64,000 nucleotides of DNA from Heligmosomoides polygyrus polygyrus (GCA_947396885.1 OX377206.1:89897960-89961959); one strand, 5' to 3'. Counted from the first letter of the stretch, positions 35,286 through 46,025 are shown. The notes: generated by a model not told the origin, from the sequence alone. Numbers and translations are program-made.

Positions 35286-38135
35286 TTACCGCAAATCCTC
35301 AATACCTAATACTCGCAGTAAATCAATCTTGCTCAAATTTCTTTTAAAGATACTACTATTTCTAGAGGCTAACAGCTCAGAAGGTAACATATGTAGCCAC
35401 CTGGTGAACCGCAAGAGAAGGAAATTGAAGACCTTGGAGCTCCTACTTTCCAGACTCAAACGATAATCAATTTTAAATCTTCCAATGCGCTCGCTGCATG
35501 GTCGAAAGATCCAATACTTACTAGGAGTAAGTTTTATCTCACCACGAAGTAGACGGAAGCAAAACACTAGATCTGCAACAATCCGCCTGTGTAGCAGAGA
35601 TCTTAGACCGAACAGTTTCAAACGCTCACTGTAAGGTGGTATGTGCTGCCAATTGAGGTCACGAGACAGTCTGCAGTACGCTAGCCTTGTAAATGTTTTC
35701 TGCACCCGCTCCAATTTAATCATTAGTTTTTTAGTTGTTGGACTCCAGACCTGGGAACAATACTCTAGATGAGGCAGGACATAGGATCTATAAAGTCGGA
35801 CTAAAATTGATGGATTATTACTGTGAATGTTGCGAAAGATGGAAAAGAGAGCCGCATAGGCTTTTCTTACCACTTCGTCTATGTGAGACGAAAATTTAAG
35901 TGACGAGTCGACAAGAACACCAAGATCTTTAGCTACGTCACGGTTGTTCAGAAGAACACCACTTATTTCGTACATGTTAGAGGGCAAATCGCCAATGTGA
36001 AGGACAAAAGATTTCTCCAGATTCACGGTCAGGTCCCATTCTGCAGCCCAACAACTAAGCATTTCTATGGAGTGTCTTAAAGCTAATGCTACTGCGTCGC
36101 GGTTGTCCTTATTGTATATTCCATAAATCTTGATATCGTCGGCATACAACTGAACTTTTACTGAAGTAGATGTTTTAAGCAAATGCGGAAGTTCAATTGT
36201 ATAAATGAGGAAGAGCAGAGGTGAAAGTACACTTCCTTGGGGTACGCCGCTAGAACACCGATATCGCTTAGAAAAATGTCTACCTAGTCTTACTGTCATG
36301 TGTCTTTGATCAAGGTATGACTCAATCCAGCTTAACAGATTTCCATCTATGCCAGTTGACTGCAACTTTTGAAGTAATTTGCGGTGACTTACTTTATCAA
36401 ATGCTTTCGATAAGTCAACGTAAATCACATCTATCGAGCAGCCTTGGCTCAGTGCGTAGTTCCAGTCAAACAAGGTGTCGACAAGGTTAGTTGTCGTTGA
36501 TAGTCCAGAGAGGAAGCCATGTTGTTCTTTTGGAATAAGGTGAAGCCTGTTGATGTGAGTTACCAGTTTTTCTCTGATAATTTTTTCCATTACTTTTACT
36601 GGAGAAGGAGTCAAGCTTATTGGGCGATAATCAGAAACACGCATTGCATTAGGTTTTTTAGGAATTGCGGTAACTATTGCATCTTTCCAAATTTCAGAAA
36701 CCTCACGAAGCATAAGAGAAACATTGAAAATATACGATAGAGGTGTACACAGAGATCGGGCGCAATTCTTGTATACTATTGAGGGGATCCCATCATAAGG
36801 TTCAGTAATTGAAGGCTTCAAACCTTTGAGAAGTTTATACACTTCAGAGGGATAAAAGTAAATGCTAGAAACCTTATGGTTAGGTGTTGGTTCGCATGTA
36901 ACAGTTCTGAGAGGAGAACTGTCAATGGAAAATACGGACGCGAAATAGTCGCCTAATGCTGAAGCTTTACTGAAGTCGCTAATGCATTTGGACCCGTCAT
37001 TATCAAGAAACGCTGGAAACTGTCGACAAGGCTTCAACTTATTGCGGAGGTAAAGATGCAGCTTCCTCAGGGATGTGTGCGATGCAAGTCGACGTTCTCT
37101 ATTAGATAGAAACTTCTTCAAATGGTGGTCGATATCTGAGCAAATCTTCTTGTAAAAAGGGTCATTCAGCGGATTTGGAGACTGACTGAAAACTCGATTC
37201 TTTTGGTTGAGTAGGTTTTGTATATGTCGAGGAAAGTTCAGTTGATATTGTTTTTTTACCTTGAAGGGAACGGAATTGGCTAACCTATCATAAAGTACTC
37301 TACAGAATCTTTGGTATAAATCAGCCGCGGACGAGTATCCATCGAAAAGTTTTATCCAGTCCACTTTATTAAGGCATTCGTCAAGTGAGCGATAGTCAGC
37401 GTTTAGGAAATCAGGTAAAGGAACCAAGTCCTGTAATGGCATTCTGCAGGCGTTCACGAAGAAGCGAATAATCTTGTGGTCAGAAGTGGCTAGAGGAGGA
37501 AGTGTTGCAACGCTAGGTATAATAGGAGATGTTGTGAGAATTACATCAAGTGTACTATTATCATATGTCGGTTCATTTACCATCTGTTGGAAACCGGAAT
37601 CAATAAAAAATTTCACAAGTTGTGAAGAGGTTCCAGAAAAGGTCACGTTGTTCCAGTCCACTTTTAAGTTAAGGTCACCAAGAACTGTAATATTTTTGCC
37701 TGTCGAGAAAACATTGGAAAATACTCTGATGAGGTCGTCATCGTCACATTTCAGTGAGTTCGGGGGTCGGTATACCAGTACAAATTTTATTTGGGATGAT
37801 AGGTCAGGAGAAAGAACCTCTACACAGAGAACATCTGATTTTAGAGAATCACCAATGTTAATCGGATGTGCAAAGATACCACTTCTCGTTAGGCAACAAA
37901 CACCACCTCCTCTAGCCCTACTTCGATCGACCCTATGTATTTCATATGGGGTGCTCCCAATAATTTCGTAATCAAGAACTGCAGGCGTGAGCCAGGTTTC
38001 TGTAATAAAAACGATATCCGGCTTAGATTCCGAAAGAAAGTACTGGAGATGGTGAAGTTTATTCTTTAGACTCCGAGCATTGAAAAGGTAGCACGAGAAC
38101 GAAGCGGAACAACCGTGCTCGCTCAGGCGTTTCCC
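35286..38135 (-). CDS. LINE A ORF2: endonuclease and reverse transcriptase
   Basis: The protein nicks target DNA and copies LINE RNA there. The frame is open for about 949 codons from the heptamer at 38135 to 35286. It begins with an apurinic-like endonuclease (KPDIVFITETWLTP with catalytic Glu, RARGGGVCCLTRSG, VLGDLNL, then SDHKIIRF). The reverse transcriptase follows: IYVDLSKAFDKVSH, SGVPQGSVLSPLLFLIY and QLYADDIKIYG, with all catalytic Asp kept. The C-terminal part reads SYVLPHLEYCSQVWSPTTKK. There is no in-frame ATG until 37583, about codon 185, inside the endonuclease. Entry therefore needs frameshifting from ORF1 or a non-AUG start. Confidence 0.9.
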   Translation of the reverse strand, partial: GKRLSEHGCSASFSCYLFNARSLKNKLHHLQYFLSESKPDIVFITETWLTPAVLDYEIIGSTPYEIHRVDRSRARGGGVCCLTRSGIFAHPINIGDSLKSDVLCVEVLSPDLSSQIKFVLVYRPPNSLKCDDDDLIRVFSNVFSTGKNITVLGDLNLKVDWNNVTFSGTSSQLVKFFIDSGFQQMVNEPTYDNSTLDVILTTSPIIPSVATLPPLATSDHKIIRFFVNACRMPLQDLVPLPDFLNADYRSLDECLNKVDWIKLFDGYSSAADLYQRFCRVLYDRLANSVPFKVKKQYQLNFPRHIQNLLNQKNRVFSQSPNPLNDPFYKKICSDIDHHLKKFLSNRERRLASHTSLRKLHLYLRNKLKPCRQFPAFLDNDGSKCISDFSKASALGDYFASVFSIDSSPLRTVTCEPTPNHKVSSIYFYPSEVYKLLKGLKPSITEPYDGIPSIVYKNCARSLCTPLSYIFNVSLMLREVSEIWKDAIVTAIPKKPNAMRVSDYRPISLTPSPVKVMEKIIREKLVTHINRLHLIPKEQHGFLSGLSTTTNLVDTLFDWNYALSQGCSIDVIYVDLSKAFDKVSHRKLLQKLQSTGIDGNLLSWIESYLDQRHMTVRLGRHFSKRYRCSSGVPQGSVLSPLLFLIYTIELPHLLKTSTSVKVQLYADDIKIYGIYNKDNRDAVALALRHSIEMLSCWAAEWDLTVNLEKSFVLHIGDLPSNMYEISGVLLNNRDVAKDLGVLVDSSLKFSSHIDEVVRKAYAALFSIFRNIHSNNPSILVRLYRSYVLPHLEYCSQVWSPTTKKLMIKLERVQKTFTRLAYCRLSRDLNWQHIPPYSERLKLFGLRSLLHRRIVADLVFCFRLLRGEIKLTPSKYWIFRPCSERIGRFKIDYRLSLESRSSKVFNFLLLRFTRWLHMLPSELLASRNSSIFKRNLSKIDLLRVLGIEDLR
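38090..38135 (-). promoter_or_regulatory. Candidate -1 ribosomal frameshift signal, LINE A ORF1/ORF2
   Basis: The heptamer G GGA AAC (38135-38129) is in the X XXY YYZ register of ORF1. The next codons are GCC TGA. A -1 slip reads GGG AAA CGC CTG and enters ORF2. After a 9-nt spacer, AGCACG (38119-38114) can pair with CGTGCT (38095-38090) across an 18-nt loop. The stem is short, so its strength is uncertain. Confidence 0.65.
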
Positions 38136-38800
38136 GGAGCCCTACGGGAAATCTCGGAAATGCGCCTGAGCTCGCCTCGGTACACCACCCATTCTCGTGT
38201 ACCTTTTCCTCTGTTTTTTTCTCTCGCCTGCATCCTCAACTCGAAGTCCTTTTGTCTTTCCTCCGCCGTCATACTTTTACGGATGAAGACATCCGTAAAG
38301 CCGGCTGTGCGGAGGAGCCGCGCGTTTGCCAGTGCTCTTCTCCAATGAGAAGATGATGGCAAAACGACTTTTACCAACCTTGGCCGTTCTGGGCTGAGTT
38401 TTCCCATCCTGTATATTTCCACAGGTCGGCATTCCACCTGCAAGGCGTCAAGGATGTGTGTTACCTTGCCCTCTAAATCCATCTGTCGTTGAGATGGGGA
38501 GAGCTTTTCATCGGCCTCCTTAACGCCTGTAATTACAATGCTGCGCGAGCGTTTTTCCTCCTCCATGAATTCAGAGAATGCCTTGGGGATCTTCTCAGAC
38601 AACGCCATCAGCATTTGCGCGATCACTGGATCCCTGTTGCGCTCCAGCATGCTTTTTATCAGTTCATTCGGCGACATTTTACTGAAATCGCCGTCGTGTG
38701 GAGCAAGAGGAGGCAAAGTGTTAGATCCACTGATAGTGCTAGCGCTATCCTGGCCGCTGCTGCCCTCGTTGATCATTTGCTTGCGGTTGGTGCGGGCCAT
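38123..38800 (-). CDS. LINE A ORF1, probable RNA-binding protein
   Basis: A 225-aa basic protein. The start MARTNRKQMINEGSSGQDSA is Ser-rich. The central part SRSIVITGVKEADEKLSPSQ to VEIYRMGKLSPERPRLVKVV and FIRKSMTAEERQKDFELR resembles the RRM-like ORF1 region of CR1/Jockey-type LINEs. The expected role is RNP formation with LINE RNA. It ends at TGA 38125-38123,  two codons after a frameshift heptamer. Confidence 0.8.
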   Translation of the reverse strand: MARTNRKQMINEGSSGQDSASTISGSNTLPPLAPHDGDFSKMSPNELIKSMLERNRDPVIAQMLMALSEKIPKAFSEFMEEEKRSRSIVITGVKEADEKLSPSQRQMDLEGKVTHILDALQVECRPVEIYRMGKLSPERPRLVKVVLPSSSHWRRALANARLLRTAGFTDVFIRKSMTAEERQKDFELRMQAREKNRGKGTREWVVYRGELRRISEISRRAPGNA

Positions 38801-38987
38801 TCTTTGATCAACAATTATCTAGAAATATTGATTTTCAAACTAGAAAAAAGAACGCGAAGTCGAAATCAAAAGTCAGTTAGGAAAGAAAGACAGTTCGTAA
38901 CAGTTAAGATTAGAGACAGCGAACAAGAACTAACTAAAACCGAATAAACCGAATAAATGTAATATGAAAAGAGTCGAGATATGATCG

Positions 38988-40340
38988 ATGAGACGAGCGC
39001 TACAAACGCAGCCGCTCACCAGGACGGACCGAGCGAGAATCAAAGCTTTTGTTGTTTATGTTGGCAAAGCTTTTGTTGAGCCTGTTATGGATGATAAAGG
39101 ACATTGTTGTTCCATGCTTAAGCATCGGCCCTCATGTAAAGTAGGTCCCGGCGGTTTTGACGAGGGCAGAGGAGTTTTTAGTGGAAGTGGGTTTGGCTTT
39201 ATGGGCAATTTGTTCGCAATGCGCATCCAAAGCCAATTTAGCATACAAAGGAAACCCAAGAAGATCTACATCAGTTTTCAAGTCGACGGCGCTTCGGACG
39301 TCGCGATCATTAACAAAACGACGTGGGAACTCATGGGCAAACCAGATCTTCAATCTCCGTCACTCATTGCTCACAGTGCATACGGAGATCGCATTTCATT
39401 GGACAACGGCAATGCACATACAGCTTCAACGCCGCATCAGCTCAAGGGGAAATTCTACGTCAGCAACAATCCATCAAAACTGTTGGGAGCAAAATGGATC
39501 TCCAAATTGGGAATATACAGCATCATGGACTCTCTTCCCTGCAGTGACTCAGGAAATCCAACAATGATCAACGTCAGCATCGCCAACCTGGAGCACGACA
39601 AAGTTGCCGCGAAGTTACAAACGACATACCCTTAAGTCTTCAAGAGCGACCTTGGACTCTACAGGCCATCTAAGGTTACTCTACGGCTTAAACCAGAAGC
39701 CAAATCGGTTTTTCGTCCAAAACGCCCAGTGCCATACGCAGCTCTATCAGCAGTGGAAAAGAAGCTCGATCGACTTGAATCAAGCGGCGTAATCTCGAAG
39801 ATGAACTATTACAACTGGGCTGCGCCGATCGTCATTGTAAAGAAATCAAACGGACCACTGAGGATTTGCGCAGATTTCTCCACCGGCTTAAATGACGCGC
39901 CAGATCCGCATCAGTATCCACTGTCACGTCCAGAGGACATATTAGCGACAATCAATGGAGGACGCTACTTCTCCACCATCGACTTCGCCGATGCATCAGT
40001 CAGAACAACACTTGCATCATGGCCTTTACCAGGTAAACCATGGTCCCGCATCCACGTCAATTACGCCGGCCCCTTCGAAGGGTCATACTTCTTAGTGATC
40101 GTGGACGCCTATTCAAAATGGCCTGAAATGTTCAACACCAGTCGTACCACAGCGGAAGCTACTATAGCTCTCCTGCGCCAAACCTTCACCAGATACGGTA
40201 CACCCGAAACCCTCGTCTCTGACAATGGCACACAGTTCACTTCTGCCGAGTTCAAAGCTTGATCAACACTGGCAATGGTACGCTCTAATGACCGGCTCCT
40301 TGAAAAACTAACGCTTCCAGGAGCTGTCGTCGGCTCGAAT
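38988..40340 (+). pseudogene. Gypsy-type LTR retrotransposon pol, internally deleted
   Basis: In order: a retropepsin-like part with the active site damaged (FQVDGASDVAIINKTTWELM), LLGAKWISKLGIYSI, then RT fingers (ALSAVEKKLDRLESSGVI, PIVIVKKSNGPLRICADFST, GGRYFSTIDFADAS). The frame then jumps directly to integrase (KPWSRIHVNYAGPFEGSYFL, KWPEMFN, LVSDNGTQFTSAEFKA stop). The RT palm YxDD and RNase H are missing. A TAA interrupts at 39633-39635, and the first integrase Asp is Asn. No LTRs were identified. Confidence 0.9.
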
Positions 40341-40740
40341 GATTCGCTGCCCTGATGGCGATTTTCGGGTGGAGTGGCGCGCGCATGCACTAGCGGGTGA
40401 CCATGTCAATTAGCCGCGCCGGAGGAGGTTACAGCTCGGCTTCTTCGTTCGTTCGTTCGGTGAGTGAGAGATGCTCTTGCTCTTCTCATTGCATTTCGAT
40501 TAGAGAGAGCCAGCTACACACACACACATACACCCGGCTACCGCATTGCCCTCAAAATAGGATTAGCATCCCGTATGCTTAGTGGGTCTCACTTTGCCGT
40601 CTCCCGCTCATCTACTTACCGACCAGCGCCCACGACACCACATTACCGCTAAAAACCTTCTTGATCCCTTCGACATTTTGGAATCTGTGAAGATTTGAAA
40701 TAATTGAAGAGCTCTATGCTGTCGTGTTCTCGTATGAGAA
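40341..40740. other. No gene recognised
   Basis: Includes short GTTC and CACACA tracts (40445-40540). It may include non-coding remains of the retroelement. Confidence 0.4.
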
Positions 40741-41305
40741 CCAGCTTCAAGCACAGATTTGCACGTTGAAAAAGTCTTCTAAAAATCGTGTTGTTAGATA
40801 GACATTGTTATATCTACACCAATTTTGCTTTAAACTGGACAATTATTTAAAAAATTTAACAGTACTCATCAAATTTTGGCTGAAATTCGTGTCTTTTTTA
40901 AATGTTACGATGATCTTTGAGATGAGTTAACCTGTGCTCGTTTTTTTGCAAGGCCATTTTTCCTTAAACTGGACACTTATAAAATCTTTTTCAACAATAC
41001 TCATCACTTTTTTGGCTGAAATTTTGTGTGTGTGTTTTTTGAAATCTTATGGCAACCTTTGAGACATGAGCTAACCTCAAGGCTTCATTGATATCTTGTT
41101 ACCTTATGACAGCTGCAAGCACAGATTTGAACGGTGAAAATTTTTACCTAGAAATCGTGTTGATTGAGTGAGATGTTTTGTCTATACCAAACATTTTCAC
41201 TTCTAACTTTGCACTTGTCTAAGAAATTCAAGAGTACTACACCAGTCTTTAGCTGAAATGTCATATTTTTTGCATGAAATAATCTTCGAGACGAGCTGAT
41301 GTCCT
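40741..41305. repeat. Degenerate direct repeats, about 115-190 bp
   Basis: GCAAGCACAGATTTG-like starts near 40744 and 41115, and AAACTGGACANTTAT, AGTACTCATCA, TTTTGGCTGAAATT blocks recur two to three times, ending TTGAGAYGAGYTAACCT. Confidence 0.75.
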
Positions 41306-41344
41306 CTCCTAGAATCAAAAGTTTTCAATATGGCCCACCCTTAC

Positions 41345-41642
41345 TAGGATAGAAGGGTAAAAAGGATTCGGCGTTACTCAATCCCTTTTGGGGTGCGCCA
41401 CGCATTCTACGTCTACGGGATATCGTGGGGGCGATTTGAATACGTATCTGGTCATACAATGACTTGAGGTGGCCTGTCGATGAACATGTCAGCGCTCTAT
41501 TCTTTCCAGACAGGTTTGGCACCAATTCATCGACCCTGGAGGAATGGAAGGCTTGGTTGGCCTGGGCGGAAGATCCGAAACAGGAACCTGTTATCGGGTG
41601 CACGCACGACAGCCAGCACCTCCTCCGGCTGCGCTACACGCG
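41345..41642 (-). repeat. SINE-A full copy
   Basis: Tail AAAAAGGATTCGGCGTTACT at left, head-complement CTCCGGCTGCGCTACACGCG at right. Flanks ACCCTTACTAG (left) and ACCCTAACTAG (right) are a near-perfect 11-bp duplication. Confidence 0.93.
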
Positions 41643-41645
41643 CCG

Positions 41646-42146
41646 ACCCTAACTAGTAACTCGCAGAGATCAGAAATTTTGGATGCTCTTCAAAAGCTAG
41701 TTCGTTCGTTCCACAAATGATTCCACTGCTTCACCCTTAATTTCTTGAACTAAAGTGAGGTAAAGATTTTTGAGTGTGTTACACAAAAGGTTACGCCATG
41801 TTCCCGCCAATACGTCGCGATGCTTACTTGATTGATACTGCTAACGCTGACCACTTATAGTTATGTGTAGAATTGTGTTTTCTTCGGTTACTTCTGCGAA
41901 ACCGGCAAATCCTTGATCAAATAAGTGATATGGTTGACGAGTTAATGGTGCAGTCTCTTTGTACGATTCGTCATAAGATAAATAATCTTAATTCCTGTCG
42001 CTTTTTATTTTAAATTTAAATGAATTTTAGTCATCTAAGTACTAAGTATTTGGTACTGTTAAGTATATTTACCATATTAAGTATAAGAATTAAGTATATT
42101 TAGTATATGTGCTAGGTGTTAAGCACTAAGTACTAGTATTTAATTA
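41646..42146. other. No gene recognised, short AGTA-rich repeat
   Basis: The end of this stretch (42035-42145) is built of TAAGTACTAAGTAT-like motifs. Confidence 0.5.
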
Positions 42147-42249
42147 TTAGGTTGTTGCAGAAGTTCTCGCCATTTTCAAGACACCACATTTTTTTAGTTT
42201 TACAAAAAGTCGAAACACGTCAAGAAACGATGTAACCGCCATCATGTTC

Positions 42250-42540
42250 TATCACACTTCTCCACCTTCCAGGCAAACTCCCGATCCCGTCGGCCTGGAA
42301 CGTTTCTGGCTTTGATTCGAAAAGCCCAGCCAGTCAGCGTTCCATGTCGTCCTCGTCATCAAACGTTTTTCCTTGCATGGCATTGGAGGGAGGCAGGAAA
42401 AGGTGGTAGTCTGTTGGTGCAACAACTGGGCTGTACGGATGGTGAGGCAACACTTCCCGATCAAGGTCGAGAAGCTTTTGGCGAGTCATTCTTGCGATGT
42501 GTGGTCGGGTATTGTCGTGCAAGAATAGGATTGTGCCATG
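42250..42540 (-). pseudogene. Mariner transposase, C-terminal part
   Basis: LHDNTRPHIARMTRQKLLDL carries the second catalytic Asp, and HHPYSPVVAPTDYHLFLPPS the third Asp region (34-residue spacing type). It ends near FQADGIGSLPGRWRS in a shifted frame. Confidence 0.9.
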
Positions 42541-42764
42541 ATTCGGACCAGGGATGAGCGGATTATCCGTTATCCGTCATCCAGTTTCCAGGAGGTTTTG
42601 GTCTATCCGTTTTGTTGTTCGTTATCCGGCAGTTTTCGACCGGATAACGAACAACAAATTGGCTGATACCCAGGTTTGGGCGTAGTATTGTATAGCTGTG
42701 TAAGCTTCACAATCATAGGAGTGATCGCGAGCAACAATAGAGGGCATTTAAATCTAGGAGGCGG

Positions 42765-42990
42765 GTGAGTTCAGGCACTGGTGACGTAGTTGGAAAGACG
42801 TCTAACTTCCATCCTTCCAGGGTCGTCCATTTATACCATACATCTATGAAACCTACTATGGGCTGATTTCTTCATGAGCTTTTCACCACAAGCCATATGC
42901 AGACCAAGAATGCATACAAGCTGCCTTGATAATATTACTGGCGGTCACAAGTGAAGGGCCTGGCACATCCCAAGAAGAATTGTTTAGTGC
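42765..42990 (+). repeat. Very old SINE-A copy inside the hAT
   Basis: CTTCCATCCTTCCAGGGTCG, GAGCTTTTCACCACAAGCC and GCCTGGCACATCCCAAGAAG correspond to SINE-A blocks in order. Confidence 0.55.
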
Positions 42991-43119
42991 CGAATTTAGC
43001 GTTCTTTTCCACGATCGCAGTATGTAGGTAGCATTCGGCAAAGGTATTTTAGTTGTTACTGATATACTGTTATAACGCATTAAACGCATACCGCTGAGCA
43101 GTAATGAATACAAGCAAAA

Positions 43120-44250
43120 TGGGCACAGGTTCAATCTAAATGAGTGGAGAAAGCTACGCCTACAAATCCTACAAATTGTTGAGATTTGTTTATAGAAACG
43201 GTTTTCTGAAAGCATTTTCTGTACGCTGGTACTGGTGGTACCTCCGTAGTGTTAAGGAATTGATCCTCTCTATTAAAAATCAAAATAGTGCAATTGAACT
43301 GTACTAAACTGATTCCCCGCTGCGCATGTTGGAGCTTCATTTTAATTTAAGATTGCTTTTCAGGACACACTACTTCCGCTTTCCAAGTTTTCATATCTCT
43401 CTGCATTAGGACTGCACAATGACTTGTAGTGGCTAGCCTGTAGAAAGCTGGTATTTCACCCATCCCATCCCATGTTCTTCTTAGATCTTGGAATACTGTC
43501 GAACAAGAGAATCGATCCGCGTGAAACCAAGATCGTTCTGCAGACTTTATTCGGCTGAGTCGGCCTAGCATAGCAAAGTCAAGAGGCATCGGAGGAGCCA
43601 TTCATCAAAGGATCATTCTGTTTGGTCACAGTCTTAATTCAAAAAGAAAACCTGACGATTGATCACTAAAACCACCCAACAATGAAAACTGACAAAATGA
43701 GGGCAAGTTGCTGTTCAATGAAGAAAATGTGAGTGAATAAGAGGTGAATGAGTCTCACATCTCTCCCTCCAAGGGCGACTTATGAATGTTCCCATACGGT
43801 TAGATGGGCTGTTTTACGCATCCTTTGCCTCGTTCTTCCAATTCGTTTTAAACGGCGAAAATATGAAAAATTGTAAATCGTATTATGGAAATGTGCTTGG
43901 ATGAACAAAGTCTCTCCTCATCTTTTTCAGACTTAAATTAAGGTGATCATAGCGAAACATCAGAAGAGTAGAGTTTGCAGAACAGTTTTAGTTTCACAGC
44001 TTGGTGGTCTTGCTATTTGTCCTCCCTGATGAGTTTGATAGCAGTTCGTGGAACCTGGTAAAGGAATCGTGGTTCGCAATTCGAACTTGGCATCGGTTTG
44101 GATGGCAATGAAGAAGCGTTTCTTTTACTAAAGTTTCGTGAGAATCCCATAGGGCTTTGTTAAAGCGACTGCACCATGTTAAAAAAAACTCCATTAAAGT
44201 CGTTAGAAAGGACTTATAATTTGACAGCAGTTGCGTTCCATGTCTGATGT
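43120..44250. other. hAT interior, unassigned
   Basis: Two minus-strand open stretches (43347-43601 and 43994-44194) have no stop for 66-84 codons but match nothing I recognise. They could be captured host sequence or chance. Confidence 0.35.
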
Positions 44251-44439
44251 TGAAACTTGAGCAGTTTAAGCCCGGTTTTATTTTTGTTGTTTGTTCGTTA
44301 TCCGTTTTTCCGTTATTCGGCGATTTTTGGGCAAAATTATCCGTTATCCGTTATCCGGGTTTGAAAATTTTGTTATCCGGTCATCCCTGATTCGGACGCT
44401 TTTCTGCGATCATGGCGGCCAGTCTATCCAGGTGCTGAC

Positions 44440-45120
44440 AGTACAAGCCCGCTGTTAGAGTTTCGTTACGGGCTAGTAGATGACACCTCTGTAATCCCGC
44501 GAAACAGGGAGCATGATCTTCGACGGGTGAGGACCCTCCTCTGGCTGTGGCGCAGGCTGCACACCCTTGTCAACCCAGTGTCTGCTCCTCTTGATGTTGA
44601 CGTACAGGCACCACTTCTCATCTCCTGTGATGATGGTCATTCAGCCAACTATCTGTGCGTTTGTACGAGAGCAATTGAGTGGCCACCTCAGTAGTCGCTG
44701 GTCGCGTTCGGTGAGGTCATGGGGAACCCACGTGCCAACTCGTGGACCCTACTCAGTTGATGTAGGTACCCGGCGATGGTGGCATAGTGCATATCCAAGC
44801 TCTGCGCAAGTTCATGAGTTGTCTGCCGTGGGTCCCGATTCCACTAGCTGTCGCAATCGGTCTTTGTCGACGTCGAATCCGCGTCCTGACATGAACGAAT
44901 CTTGAAGGCTAAACTCACCTTTGCGAAAGCGTGCGAACCATTCTCGTGCAGTGCGATCGGACACTGTGCCCTCCCCAAATGCACCATTGATGCGACGACA
45001 GGAAGCGGCTGCTGACTCACCAAATTTGAAGTCATGCAGTAAAAGACCTCGGATGTACTCCATCTTTGAAAGCTCCATTTTTCTGGAAGGAGTTACGCGA
45101 GAGTGAGTAGCTAGCAATAA
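44440..45120 (-). pseudogene. Mariner transposase, N-terminal part
   Basis: The minus strand reads MEYIRGLLLHDFKFGESAAA, FGEGTVSDRTAREWFARFRK and DKDRLRQLVES, the paired HTH of mariner transposases. Beyond about 44810 the frame breaks repeatedly toward the hAT insertion. Confidence 0.88.
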
Positions 45121-45295
45121 TAGTAAACTTATACGTACCTGATCTCTTTATGTGAACAAAAGATAGGTTGCTATAAGGTATAAGGTAGCGTTAGTGAGAA
45201 AAAAGCTCATTCAAAAAATGGCAGGAACTTTCGCAACAACCTAATAATTTAAGTACGGTGTTTTTGAGTACTTAAGTCATTTTAAGTCTTAAGTC

Positions 45296-45348
45296 CCGCT
45301 TGGCGCAAGAGTTTTGATCGCAACAAAACATCCTGTAACAACGTAAGT
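45296..45348 (+). repeat. SINE-B 3' fragment
   Basis: CTTGGCGCAAGAGTTTTGAT followed by CAACAAAACATCCTGTAACA is the family 3' segment. Confidence 0.75.
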
Positions 45349-45515
45349 CTTTTTAATTTATTCAAATTTAATAAATTTAAGCTAATTAAACTAACAGGCT
45401 TTTTGAATTAGGACTTAAATTAAAACTAAAGTGTCAAATCTATGTGACTAAAAGGATAAAAATTCTATGAACAATAGAACTGTGAAACCATTTTTATAAT
45501 TGTGCTCAGATTGAC

Positions 45516-45701
45516 TTCGAAAACATACATTTTGATTTGAAAAGTCGGTCGATTAAGGTGAAGGTCGTTTGTACTAGCATTATTTTGACGTTTATAATTG
45601 TGTTCACTTTATAATTGTGTCGGTTATAATTGTAAATTTCGAAAACATACATTTTGATTTGAAAAGTGGCTGGATTGAAGTGAAGGTCGTTTGTAATGGT
45701 A
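45516..45701. repeat. Direct repeat, 122-bp spacing
   Basis: TTCGAAAACATACATTTTGA and GGTGAAGGTCGTTTGTA occur at 45516-45579 and again at 45638-45701. Confidence 0.9.
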
Positions 45702-45718
45702 ATATGTACCAATTTGAG

Positions 45719-46025
45719 CGGGCGCGTGTAGCGCAGTTGGGGGAGGTGGCGCCTGTTGCGTGCACCCGATAGCAGTTCTTGGTTCGGATCCCCCGTTCAG
45801 GCCAGCCGAGCCGTCCATCCCTCCGAGATCGATGAATTGGTACCAGACTTGTCTGGTAATTGCCTGGGAAGAATAATGCGCTGAGCGTTTTGTATTAGTT
45901 GGCCACCACAAGACATTGCATAGCCAAGGAAGCATTCAAATCGCCTCCACGGCATCCTGTAGAAGTAAAATGCGTGGCGCATCCCGAAGAGGATTGAGCA
46001 CAGCGGTTCTTTATCCTTATCTTTA
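45719..46025 (+). repeat. SINE-A copy
   Basis: GCGGGCGCGTGTAGCGCAGT to GTTCTTTATCCTTATC. It has an extra TGGTAATTGCC after ACTTGTC. Confidence 0.9.

Larger units (their letters stand above)
34003..38960 (-). mobile_element. Nearly complete two-ORF LINE (LINE A, CR1/Jockey group)
   Basis: On the minus strand: a 5' UTR (about 38801-38960, start uncertain), ORF1 (38800-38123), ORF2 (to 35286), a long 3' region and a (TAAA)n tail at 34003-34026. A GCAC/GTGC stem (34029-34032, 34039-34042) precedes the tail. Both ORFs are unbroken, so insertion was recent. The 1.28-kb 3' region is longer than in LINE B and C here, so part of it may be foreign. No target duplication was established. Confidence 0.85.
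42549..44389. mobile_element. Non-autonomous hAT element, 1,841 bp
   Basis: Ends CAGGGATGA and TCATCCCTG are perfect inverted repeats. The 8-bp duplication ATTCGGAC lies at 42541-42548 and 44390-44397. Subterminal TTATCCG repeats occur at both ends, with a perfect 18-bp hairpin (42612-42629/42640-42657). No hAT transposase is recognisable inside; a degraded SINE-A and unassigned sequence fill it. Confidence 0.95.
42147..45244 (-). mobile_element. Mariner element split by a hAT element
   Basis: Ends TTAGGTTGTTGCAGAAGTTC and, complemented, TTAGGTTGTTGCGAAAGTTC are flanked by TA (42145-42146, 45245-45246). Without the hAT (1841 bp plus 8) it is about 1.25 kb, a normal mariner size. Confidence 0.95.

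Noticed and set aside
37474..37971. 165-codon plus-strand ORF
   Set aside because: Antisense shadow of the LINE A endonuclease.
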